Source of the DNA: Hyphomicrobium sp. D-2
GTDB taxonomy: Bacteria > Pseudomonadota > Alphaproteobacteria > Rhizobiales > Hyphomicrobiaceae
NCBI RefSeq assembly: GCF_029872155.1
Contig: NZ_JARXLA010000003.1
Span: forward strand, 372,001-436,000
Length of the DNA: 64,000 nt
Reading direction: 5' to 3'
The position numbers and the translations under genes were made by a program. The stretch's first letter is position 1. Each line of letters opens with the position of its first letter. The notes beneath the pieces were generated by a model that had not been told where the DNA came from, searched no databases, and worked only from the letters and a program-made list of their open reading frames with translations. Below, piece by piece: positions 57,060 through 64,000 of this stretch.

Positions 57060-59672
57060 TCATCTGAGGACGTTTGGGGTGTTCAAATTGTTGCGCAAAA
57101 TGGCGGCGCCGTAAGCGTTGTCTGCCAGAAGCTCAGTGGCAAAGGCAGACGGCGTGTCTCGGTCGACCAATATCGTTACCGAATGCCGCGCCCTCGTTAA
57201 GGCCACATAGAAAAGTCTTCGCTCCTCGGCATGTTCAAAGCGCTCGGGCGCTGGGAGTACAAGTTCGAGCAGCGAGTCATCAACGATCTGAGATGGAAAG
57301 CCCATTCGACCGCGTGCAGCTCGCAAGATGACTACGTGATCGGCTTCAAGTCCTTTCGAGCGATGGACCGTCAAGAAGCGCATGTCGAGTTCTGGGAACT
57401 CCGATGCCAGGGCTGCCAGATTGTCCGGCTGCACAAACCGATAACGCCCGAGAAGAAGAACGCTCGCTCTTCCAGTCGACCGCTGTTGGATTTCGTCCAA
57501 CGCCCCCCGCAAGGCTTTGGCTTCGGTGCTTCGTGTATAGTGCACGATCTTGATCGCTGGGGCGTGAGCTTCTGCGGCAGGAACCATTCGTTTTTTAAGC
57601 TGCGCTGGATTCTGCAGTACGAACTTGCGCGCTGCGAGCGCGATCCGGTCGGAGTTGCGGAACGTTCTGCCAAGATCCACCACGTGGTGCACGCCGCCCG
57701 AGCCTGCGAAGGTCCCGCCGAAAACGTCGCCGAACTTTTGCATCAGGCTGAGATCGGAGCCAGCGAAGCGATAAATTGATTGCCAGTCATCACCAACGGC
57801 AAAGATGCGGGCGTCTGAATGTTGCGCCTTCAGAGCTAGAAGTAATCCGCCTCTGCCGTCCGATATGTCTTGGAATTCGTCGACCAGCAGGTGTTTGTAT
57901 GGGCTGGTATACCGTCCAGATCTAACATGGTCAGTGGCGCGACTGATCATGTCCTCGAAGTCAATCCTGTCTCCAAGACGCTTTTGATACGCTTCGAAAA
58001 CAAGCTCGAAGATCTCGAGGAACGCTTGCTCCCGCTGGGCATCGGAGAGTGGTCCGACTTGCTGACGGCATTCCTCCACCGACAATTTGCAGCTCTTGAA
58101 GTGCCGCAGGAAGATGCCGAGCGTTTGTGTGAAGGCGTCCAACTGTCCCAGCTGGGACAGCCTCTCAAATGTCTTCTCCGGCGGAATTGGAGCAGTCTTC
58201 GTGTAAGGTTCAAGCTTCTTCTCAAGTCCGGGAAGCAACCGCCCTTCGACGTTCTCGTAACTATACGTTTCGATCAGTATGGTGCCGTGTGTCTCGTGCA
58301 CTTGGCGTTTCCACGCCATACCTTCGAGATAGATGTCACGGTCAATATGGGGTGCCGTCGTCAGGCGCACGTCGCCGCCGGGACCACGCTCCTTGCGAAC
58401 CCCAAAATGTTCGATATAGACGCCGCTTTCGGTCAGCCGAAAATCAGGCGTGTAAGCGCGCCGGTCGTTGTTGGAAAGCTCGTGCTCGTAGTCCGGCTCG
58501 TATTCGTATTCGATCCCGTTGAGATATAGCCAATTCGCAATCAGCAGTTCCTCGTAGCTGCGAACTCGCTCACCTTGAAGGGTCCGCAGCTCGTTGTCGT
58601 CAACGTAGCGGGCGTACTCATCTTCTGAGTTAAAATCCCATTCTGTCTTCCACGGCCGATAGAACTCTCCGAACCAGCGCAGCAGAAGCGCGCAAGCCTT
58701 GGGTTGAGTCGCAACTTCGTTCATCACGACATCACGCAACAGAGCAAAAAACTGCACGTCATCGCTTGCATGCGCTGCAAGGGCTGGCGCCTGACGTTCT
58801 AGCTGCCGAATGATCTCATAACCAAGCGAATGGAATGTCATTGCATCGACAGGGGCTCCGCATCGCTGCCTGATCCTTCCGGCCATCTCCTCAGCAGCGT
58901 CGCTGCCGAACGCAAGCAGGAGGATCTCATTGGGAGGTCGAATGCCGCGCTTGATTAGATACGCGGCCTTGGCGACGATGACGCTCGTTTTGCCGGACCC
59001 GGCGCCCGCAAGAACAAGTGTGGCGTCCTCATCCGTGACGACTGCCAAGCGTTGTTCATCTGTCAGCGGATGAGCCTCGATTGCATCGAAGAACTCCCTC
59101 ATTTCGATCAGTTCTGTTTCGAGAAAGGTTTTGATCGCTGTCTCGCGAAGCTTCGCGGGCTCGTCGCGGACTTCTGCCGCGGCGGCAAATATGCGCATCT
59201 GATCGTCGGACAACAGATCGCTTGGCGCCGACTTAGGCAATAATTCAAAAACATCCTGAGCCCGCCTTATGAACGGGTTCAACAAGCAAGCGGCTGGGTA
59301 GCGTCTTGGCTGCTTCAACCGCTCGTTTATCAGCGCCAACGCGCGGAGTTCGGTCTCCGCCTGTTCGAACAGTGTAGTTATGTAACGGTTGCGGGTTTCA
59401 TTCGCCGCCTGCACGAAGGACGGAACGTCTGCTGCCTTGAAACCGGACGCACGCCATTCCGTACCATCCGCGAGCAGCAAGACAATTGTCCCGCGACCCG
59501 CATCTCGGGCACAACCTTCCATTTCGGCAAAGGAGATTTGAGGGCGCCTACCTCCGGAGAGTTCGATACCGGAAGCGTTGAGGCGGATACTCCGAAGCGG
59601 GCTCCTCAACAGGCTGTGCAATAGCCATGAATAGGTGCTTCTGCGTAACTCAAGGGAGCCCTCTGCTGGCAT
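57060..59672 (-). CDS. UvrD/HelD-like helicase with inserted PD-(D/E)XK nuclease
   Basis: About 870 residues from ATG at 59672; the frame is open 75 bases upstream. Superfamily 1A motifs in order: Q-motif LTDEQRLAV, Walker A LAGAGSGKTS (about 221-230), motif II LLVDEFQD (about 595-602), motif III VGDDWQSIYRFAGS, motif IV RTFRNSDRIA, motif V TVHRSKGLEADHVVI and motif VI RLFYVALTRAR. Between motifs I and II sits a restriction-endonuclease-like module: YEELLIANWLYLNGIEYEYE, YTPDFRL and YIEHFG (about 372-425). This resembles helicase IV (HelD) proteins with a nuclease insert. It should unwind and cut DNA, in repair or defence. It converges on the HNH gene and closes the island. Confidence 0.85.
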   Translation of the reverse strand: MPAEGSLELRRSTYSWLLHSLLRSPLRSIRLNASGIELSGGRRPQISFAEMEGCARDAGRGTIVLLLADGTEWRASGFKAADVPSFVQAANETRNRYITTLFEQAETELRALALINERLKQPRRYPAACLLNPFIRRAQDVFELLPKSAPSDLLSDDQMRIFAAAAEVRDEPAKLRETAIKTFLETELIEMREFFDAIEAHPLTDEQRLAVVTDEDATLVLAGAGSGKTSVIVAKAAYLIKRGIRPPNEILLLAFGSDAAEEMAGRIRQRCGAPVDAMTFHSLGYEIIRQLERQAPALAAHASDDVQFFALLRDVVMNEVATQPKACALLLRWFGEFYRPWKTEWDFNSEDEYARYVDDNELRTLQGERVRSYEELLIANWLYLNGIEYEYEPDYEHELSNNDRRAYTPDFRLTESGVYIEHFGVRKERGPGGDVRLTTAPHIDRDIYLEGMAWKRQVHETHGTILIETYSYENVEGRLLPGLEKKLEPYTKTAPIPPEKTFERLSQLGQLDAFTQTLGIFLRHFKSCKLSVEECRQQVGPLSDAQREQAFLEIFELVFEAYQKRLGDRIDFEDMISRATDHVRSGRYTSPYKHLLVDEFQDISDGRGGLLLALKAQHSDARIFAVGDDWQSIYRFAGSDLSLMQKFGDVFGGTFAGSGGVHHVVDLGRTFRNSDRIALAARKFVLQNPAQLKKRMVPAAEAHAPAIKIVHYTRSTEAKALRGALDEIQQRSTGRASVLLLGRYRFVQPDNLAALASEFPELDMRFLTVHRSKGLEADHVVILRAARGRMGFPSQIVDDSLLELVLPAPERFEHAEERRLFYVALTRARHSVTILVDRDTPSAFATELLADNAYGAAILRNNLNTPNVLR

Positions 59673-59807
59673 TTGGTTCTCGTCGCGGTTGTTCGTCGTC
59701 GAATGCTTTGAGACAGTTTTAGGCTTGATGGACTGGAGGGCTTCCAAATCGTTCTGAGTTCAGATTTATGCTGCTCTTTTGAAGTGGGTCAATCGACACG
59801 GGCGCTG

Positions 59808-60005
59808 TTGCAACCTGATGCGGATAATGCCAGCTGCAACGTATCGGTGACGTTGCCTTCGCCTTCGCGTCGGCACAGCTCCGCGATCGAGACCTCGCCG
59901 CGCAGGCAATCGAGCACAATGCGGATTTTCTCTTCGGCGGATACTGCTTGCGCGTGGCCCGCCGGATATCGCGCACGAGCCGTTCCGACGGGCTATGCCT
60001 CCGAG
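59808..60005 (-). mobile_element. IS3-family remnant with OrfA start fused to OrfB fragment
   Basis: Read on the minus strand: ERLVRDIRRATRKQY, EEKIRIVLDCLRGEVSIAEL and CRREGEG, which is the start of an IS3-family OrfA, joined directly in frame to NVTDTLQLALSASGCNSARVD, an internal piece of OrfB. All sequence between is missing, so this is a deletion derivative. The OrfB part is a diverged relative of the 32-base segment at 10387-10418 and 37551-37582; the OrfA part matches 40506-40542. Confidence 0.7.
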
Positions 60006-60617
60006 CCCATGTAACCGACCATTGAGAGTGATCGTATGGCCATTCGTATCGAACGTGGTCTTTCCTCGCTCTTTATTCAGTCGCTGCAATGATCCCAAAA
60101 TCCTCCAGTCGTCAAAACGCCAATTCTGTCTCACAGGTGTTGATGCCGGACAAAAGGCATACCTCGCCACGTTCCTCTTACCCTTCCCGTACTTATCTGC
60201 TGCATACAAGTCGGCTGCCTACGGCGTGAGCAATCCTTTGCTGCAACGTTGCTGAAATCGCGCATCGCAAAATCTGCCACTGGGGGGCTTCACGCCCCCC
60301 GATCCCCCGTGGGATATTTGAAGCAGGTGAGCGGATGCCAAGTATACAGCACCAAGCGTAGGCAGAGCTGTTGGCGACCTGCATTTGCGCTGCGATGCTT
60401 GCCCGGCGGTGCCGGCAGAGAGGCCGATGACCGTGCAGGTGAGGCGCGCCGCAACTTCCGTTTCAGTGCATCGGCCAAGTCCCAACGCCGTTGCGGCTGT
60501 GGGCAGCGTCGCAGGGTGAGTCCAGAGGCAACAATTCAGGTGGCACCAGCCCACACTAACACTTGCGGTTTTCTCAAAGGCGGCAAAAAACTGAGACCTT
60601 CCGCGCTCGCACAAAGG
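60006..60617. other. Intergenic region with a GC hairpin
   Basis: About 610 bases between IS3 debris and the ferredoxin gene. A strong hairpin GGGGGGC-TTCAC-GCCCCCC lies at 60282-60300 without a T-run, so it is not a clear terminator. An open frame from 60249 reaches the ferredoxin in frame but its first 120 codons are low-quality. The ferredoxin promoter should be in the last 100 bases. No gene seen. Confidence 0.4.
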
Positions 60618-60944
60618 ATGGTCCGTGTTGTGAATATTGTGGTTGAAGACCCCGACGGCAAGATCCACAAAATATCGTGCCGCAAAGGTCTATCTCTTAT
60701 GGAAGCAATCAGGTGGTCTGGATTGCCGCTCAGATCTTCTTGTGGAGGTGCCATGGCGTGTGGCACGTGCCACGTTATTTTGGACGAGCAAAGCTATTCC
60801 AGAGCGGGAGAGCCAAGCAGAGAAGAAAATAGCGTCATGGATACAGTATTCAATGTTACGCCGACATCGCGGCTATCCTGCCAGATTGTTGTCGCAGACA
60901 GCTTGGATAATATCCGCGTAAAACTATTAGATCCCTGGGCCTAG
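60618..60944 (+). CDS. [2Fe-2S] ferredoxin, adrenodoxin/ISC type
   Basis: About 108 residues from ATG at 60618; a GTG four codons later with better AAAGGA spacing is an alternative. Cluster ligands are Cys42, 48, 51 and 88 (SSCGGAMACGTCHVIL and LSCQIVV), the Cys-x5-Cys-x2-Cys-x36-Cys spacing of adrenodoxin-type ferredoxins. It carries single electrons between a reductase and an oxygenase or assembly protein. Downstream neighbours are a small ABM-like protein and, further on, a NapG-like ferredoxin, so an electron-transfer pathway is encoded here, but the terminal acceptor is not in the window. Confidence 0.85.
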   Translation: MVRVVNIVVEDPDGKIHKISCRKGLSLMEAIRWSGLPLRSSCGGAMACGTCHVILDEQSYSRAGEPSREENSVMDTVFNVTPTSRLSCQIVVADSLDNIRVKLLDPWA

Positions 60945-61068
60945 CAGGCCATTTTAAAATGGCAGAACTGGACCAATGCTCATTTTATTGTGTGGAGCAT
61001 GTGCAGATCGATTCAACGGCTATCGTACTTTCCGTCTCAAGACCAAGATGCCCAGGGAGGATAAAACG

Positions 61069-61578
61069 GTGGCCATTTATCAGAGCATGCAGCGGGTGCG
61101 TTTCTCTAGCCCAGACGATTACAAAAAATTTCAAACCATTTTTGCTGACGTCCGCATTCACTTAAAAAAACTTCCCGGATTTTTGCACCTGACATGGTGG
61201 GTGCATAACGATGACCCATGCTGGTACAACGAAATAAGCCTCTGGACCAGCTTCGATGCGCTCAGGGACTGGCACATGAACACCTATCATAAGCACGCGA
61301 AAGAGTGGGCTGTGAGGAGTGGTGCTATCATGGAGGACATAATCGCGAATTTCGAGTTCAAAAATGCTCGATTGATTCGTGTGTGTCCGAATTGCGCCCA
61401 TATTCAAGATAAGCCATACGAAATCAATATGGAGCAGGAAGCGCTGAGCCAGCCCTGCCCAAAATGCGAATTCACGTTTCCAGTCATGCGGGAGACTACT
61501 AACAGCACGGCGGTATTCAAAGACGTCGTGATGCCTCTGCAGGATCTGTCTTCGAAGGAAGCTGCGACAGCTTCATAA
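61069..61578 (+). CDS. ABM-like domain protein with C-terminal zinc ribbon
   Basis: About 169 residues from GTG at 61069, chosen because GGGAGGA lies seven bases upstream; the frame is open to 60976. The first 100 residues (YQSMQRVRFSSPDDYKKFQT, LPGFLHLTWWVHNDD, YNEISLWTSFDALRDWHMN and YHKHAKEW) look like a dimeric alpha/beta-barrel domain of the antibiotic-biosynthesis-monooxygenase type. Two Cys pairs follow, CPNC (106-109) and CPKC (130-133), a zinc ribbon or rubredoxin-like knuckle. The fusion is unusual. It lies about 120 bases after a ferredoxin gene on the same strand, so a redox partnership is likely; the substrate is unknown. Confidence 0.6.
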   Translation: MAIYQSMQRVRFSSPDDYKKFQTIFADVRIHLKKLPGFLHLTWWVHNDDPCWYNEISLWTSFDALRDWHMNTYHKHAKEWAVRSGAIMEDIIANFEFKNARLIRVCPNCAHIQDKPYEINMEQEALSQPCPKCEFTFPVMRETTNSTAVFKDVVMPLQDLSSKEAATAS

Positions 61579-61590
61579 CTGGCGAACGCA

Positions 61591-61625
61591 TCGGCTACGG
61601 AGGGTGTTGACCGATCCGTAGCCGA
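61591..61625. terminator. Bidirectional terminator hairpin between convergent genes
   Basis: A perfect 11-bp inverted repeat, TCGGCTACGGA (61591-61601) and TCCGTAGCCGA (61615-61625), with a 13-base loop, lies exactly between the convergent stops at 61578 and 61628. No long T-run, but position and symmetry support a shared terminator. Confidence 0.65.
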
Positions 61626-61627
61626 CT

Positions 61628-63097
61628 CTAACACTTCAAAAGAACATGCTCTATTCGCCCAACCGCCTGGGAAATTTGCTCTTCTGTCAAAGGCGTGTAG
61701 CCTAACATCACGTCGCGAGGGTTCGCCGGCGAGAAGGATTTGCAAATCGGCGACCCCCCAACCGGGTAGATGCCGACGCCAGCATCTTTACACTTAGAAG
61801 CGAGATCCTGTGCGGAGGGATGGTTCGGCCCAAGCGCCCATATGAGATGCATGCCGCCTTCCTCTCCAGATATCCTGCTTTTCGGAAATGCTTTCAGAAG
61901 ACCGGCAATTAACGTATCGCGTCGAGCCAAGTATTGCCGTCGCATTACAGCAATGTGCCTCTCGAATGCTCCCGAGCGAATGAGCTGCGCAATTACGGCT
62001 TGCGATAGTGTGGGTAGGCCGTTGCTCATCACCGCCTTAAGATCGTTGGCCGCGTCGGCGAGATGCTGGGGAAAGACGACGTAGCCCACTCGCAATCCAG
62101 GGCCGATAGACTTAGAAAAGGTACCAAGATATATGACGCGATTGGACTGATCTAAAGCCGAAAGAGAAAAGAGCGGCGATGAATTATATCTAAAGTCGCC
62201 ATCGTAGTCGTCCTCGATAACGTAGGCGTCTGATTTGTAAACCCATGAAAGAAGCTTTTCACGTCGCTCGAGCGACATCGTCATTCCATATGGAAACTGA
62301 TGTGATGGCGTTACGTAAATAAGCCTGGCTTCTTTTGGCCAGTCGTCGACGACAATTCCCTCATGATCTACAGCGGCAGGAATGAGTTTTACGCCCGACG
62401 TTTCAAAGGCGATGGCAGCGCCATGGTAACAAGGGTCCTCAACTATGGCGCTGCTGTTGGGCTGGCTCAAAAGACGGACCACAAGATTCAATCCGTCCTG
62501 AGCCCCAGAGACAATTATGATCTGATTTTCCGAGCAGACTATGCCGCGTGTTTTTCGAAGGTGCTCGCGCAAAGCAATTCGGAGGTCGAGATATCCGCGA
62601 GGATCCGGATACTCGCTGATCACGCGGGCGTGGGCGGCGAAATTTTCAAACATCAAGCGCTGCCAAGCCTTTTGAGGAAACAGCCTGTGATCAGGTCGGC
62701 CAATGCTGAAATCCAGCTCGGGGCGTTGGTGCGAAGGGATATACAAATTCGGGTTGATGTGTGCGAAAGCCATGTCGGTGGCCGGCGGAGTAGGTAGCCT
62801 GTCAGAGGAGTGAGACCCGCCTGCGGTATCTACGTGAATCGCCAGCCGAGGGTTAAGTTCGCAGACAACCGTGGCCGATGATTGTCTTGTTTCCAGATAA
62901 CCTTCCGAGTTCAGTTTTTCATAAGCGAGCATAATGGTTCGCCGAGCTACGCCGAGTTGTTCGCTTAGCTCTCTAGACGATGGCACACGCGTGCCGCTCG
63001 ACAGAAACCCTCGATCAATCAAGTCCCGTATCTGCGAAACGATTTGCGATTGGATCGGCACCTCTGACGCGCGGTCTATTAAGATTGGAAGCTGCAT
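61628..63097 (-). CDS. MocR/PdxR-type regulator (GntR HTH plus aminotransferase domain)
   Basis: About 489 residues from ATG at 63097, with GGGGA seven bases upstream. A GntR winged helix (about 1-75: SQIRDLIDRGFLSSGTRVPS, then RELSEQLGVARRTIMLAYEK) is joined to a fold-type I aminotransferase domain. In the latter, VSGAQDGLNLVVRLL, EDDYDGDFRY and GTFSKSIGPGLRVGYV (with the PLP-binding Lys in FSKS) are all present. Such proteins sense PLP-linked ligands and control vitamin B6, amino-acid or taurine-type genes, usually divergent ones. The divergent neighbours here are the genes at 63464 and 63745, the likely targets. Confidence 0.85.
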   Translation of the reverse strand: MQLPILIDRASEVPIQSQIVSQIRDLIDRGFLSSGTRVPSSRELSEQLGVARRTIMLAYEKLNSEGYLETRQSSATVVCELNPRLAIHVDTAGGSHSSDRLPTPPATDMAFAHINPNLYIPSHQRPELDFSIGRPDHRLFPQKAWQRLMFENFAAHARVISEYPDPRGYLDLRIALREHLRKTRGIVCSENQIIIVSGAQDGLNLVVRLLSQPNSSAIVEDPCYHGAAIAFETSGVKLIPAAVDHEGIVVDDWPKEARLIYVTPSHQFPYGMTMSLERREKLLSWVYKSDAYVIEDDYDGDFRYNSSPLFSLSALDQSNRVIYLGTFSKSIGPGLRVGYVVFPQHLADAANDLKAVMSNGLPTLSQAVIAQLIRSGAFERHIAVMRRQYLARRDTLIAGLLKAFPKSRISGEEGGMHLIWALGPNHPSAQDLASKCKDAGVGIYPVGGSPICKSFSPANPRDVMLGYTPLTEEQISQAVGRIEHVLLKC

Positions 63098-63463
63098 TTT
63101 TTTACATCCCCAGTCCAGCTTTGCACCGAACATGCCACGTGCGGCACCTCTGGCAACCCATTTGAAAATCGAACGGGTGATGAAAAACCGAGCAGCCCTC
63201 TGAAGCTGTCACATTCGTAATGTTGAAGGCGCTTTCGTGTAACGAAAGTCCGTGCAGTGCGCGACCAAGCTTACATTGCCTGTAAGAAGGAGTGGCGACG
63301 GTCAGAAAGCACCGCGTTTTGTTGGTCTTTATCGGCTCCGGCGCGATGGTGTTCTGGACCAACTGTTCTTTTCCTAGGTGGATCACTGAGTCGAACGCTT
63401 GTTTGGACATAATCCAATCATGAAATGCTTTGGGGTCTTCATTTGTTTGTCGAGGACACTTGA
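63098..63463. other. Divergent intergenic region, likely MocR control region
   Basis: About 365 bases between the MocR-type gene and a small divergent gene. It should contain both promoters and the regulator's operators. No clear paired half sites were recognised by eye and no gene is seen. Confidence 0.45.
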
Positions 63464-63688
63464 ATGAAAGATTGTCTTATCGACGATCACGAGTTCACGA
63501 GTATCGACATTCGCAATGAGACGTACTGCAGATTGATGTCCCTTCCGATTGCAGTTCATGTGGCAAGTAAGGGTGTTCAGAATTTTGACGGCTCAGTTTC
63601 CATTCCGATCACTTTCGCGCTCCTGTCTGAACTTAAAAGCCTGCACGATGATCCAGATACGGCAATTCAAGCGCTGCTGATGCGATAA
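63464..63688 (+). CDS. Small hypothetical protein
   Basis: 74 residues, ATG preceded by GAGGA. Acidic N-terminus (MKDCLIDDHEFTSIDIRNE), then PIAVHVASKGVQNFDGSVSI and a C-terminal helix. Probably a small cytosolic protein. No family recognised. It is followed on the same strand by a NapG-like gene 56 bases later, so they may share an operon. Confidence 0.5.
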   Translation: MKDCLIDDHEFTSIDIRNETYCRLMSLPIAVHVASKGVQNFDGSVSIPITFALLSELKSLHDDPDTAIQALLMR

Positions 63689-63744
63689 GTAACAAATATA
63701 ACCTGGGCAATTTGAGCCTGGCGCACACATAAACGCGGGATGGC

Positions 63745-64000
63745 ATGGCAAACAAGTTCATTGCGGAGAAAGGTGAGCAACGAAGTGGCGGTGTTGCCCC
63801 GGCCGGCGGCCGCAAAAATGCTCAGGATAAGCCGTCCAGCTCGAAATCGGCTGCCAGCGGGTACAGCCGCCGCGATTTCATTGGCACGGTCGCCAAATCT
63901 GCTGGCGTTGCCTGCATCGCGGCCGTTGCACTCGATCAATACATCCGCACCGCGCGCGCAACCGATGCCAAAGCCCTGCGCCCACCCGGCGCTATCAAGG
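63745..64000 (+). CDS. MauM/NapG-like ferredoxin-type protein (3' end outside window)
   Basis: Only the first 85 codons are present. ATG at 63745 (GCGGGA upstream) leads a Lys/Ser-rich N-terminus and a twin-arginine signal (SRRDFIGTVAKSAGVACIAA), followed by TDAKALRPPGAIK, the sequence that in NapG and MauM precedes the first four-Cys [4Fe-4S] motif. The protein should be exported folded through Tat and pass electrons at the periplasmic face. The cluster motifs lie beyond the window, so the identification rests on the signal and the ALRPPGA box. Confidence 0.65.
   Translation, partial: MANKFIAEKGEQRSGGVAPAGGRKNAQDKPSSSKSAASGYSRRDFIGTVAKSAGVACIAAVALDQYIRTARATDAKALRPPGAIK

Noticed and set aside
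60282-60300. GGGGGGC/GCCCCCC hairpin as terminator
   Set aside because: No T-run follows and no gene ends just upstream; kept only as a note on the intergenic region.
1-64000. tRNA, rRNA or replication-origin signals
   Set aside because: No cloverleaf-like arms, rRNA segments or clustered DnaA-type boxes were recognised by eye; a tRNAscan-SE or Infernal run would settle it.

Overview
The window looks like a chromosomal segment of a GC-rich alphaproteobacterium, most likely of the order Hyphomicrobiales. That placement is inferred from the style of the TonB-dependent receptors (signal peptide, TonB box, then a Lys/Ala-rich linker), the IS3 and IS91 relics with rhizobial-type sequences, the MurR/RpiR and DUF2218 genes beside iron-type ABC transporters, and a MauM/NapG-like protein at the right edge. 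No rRNA, tRNA or CRISPR array was seen.

Left third (1-27.7 kb): an envelope and nutrient-uptake region. It starts with the C-terminal end of an autotransporter carrying a long Pro-Thr-Pro-Glu tract, then a GT60-like glycosyltransferase. A cobalamin riboswitch leads a vitamin B12 operon (TonB receptor, BtuF, BtuC, BtuD), with a methyltransferase and a frameshifted luciferase-like gene on the opposite strand. Next come a FyuA-like receptor/MFS/methyltransferase cassette with a TetR regulator, a receptor paired with a di-heme cytochrome c peroxidase, a further receptor with an RpiR-type regulator, and a complete siderophore-type ABC importer (binding protein, two permeases, ATPase) divergent from a DUF2218 gene. 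Four TonB receptors and two FecCD-type ABC importers in about 23 kb make this a metal and cofactor acquisition locus.

Middle (27.8-48 kb): small secreted or hypothetical genes, two tandem paralogous autotransporter genes broken by several frameshifts, one intact autotransporter, a PAS-PAS-GGDEF-EAL protein, and a mobile-element graveyard: IS3-family fragments, a truncated integrase, an IS91-type element with its own tyrosine recombinase (both genes broken), a recombinase tail and a broken LamG-fold gene. Small unrecognised genes, including one with a ParB-like DGNHR motif, lie between.

Right part (47-59.7 kb): a likely defence island. It holds a gene pair whose second member is HEPN-like; a 1,462-codon Cap4/DUF4297-like nuclease-STAND NTPase interrupted by one in-frame amber codon; a translationally coupled partner of unknown family; another unrecognised protein; a frameshifted HNH endonuclease; and a HelD/UvrD-like helicase with an inserted PD-(D/E)XK-like nuclease module. 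The nuclease-STAND plus partner plus unknown-protein set is the best candidate for a poorly described system.

Right edge (60-64 kb): IS3 debris, then a redox set: a [2Fe-2S] ferredoxin, a protein with a predicted ABM-like fold and a zinc ribbon, a MocR/PdxR-type regulator on the opposite strand, a small unknown, and the start of a Tat-exported MauM/NapG-like ferredoxin. Frameshifts and stops cluster in the accessory segments while the core uptake genes are intact. This favours real decay over general sequence error, although single-base indels should be checked against reads.
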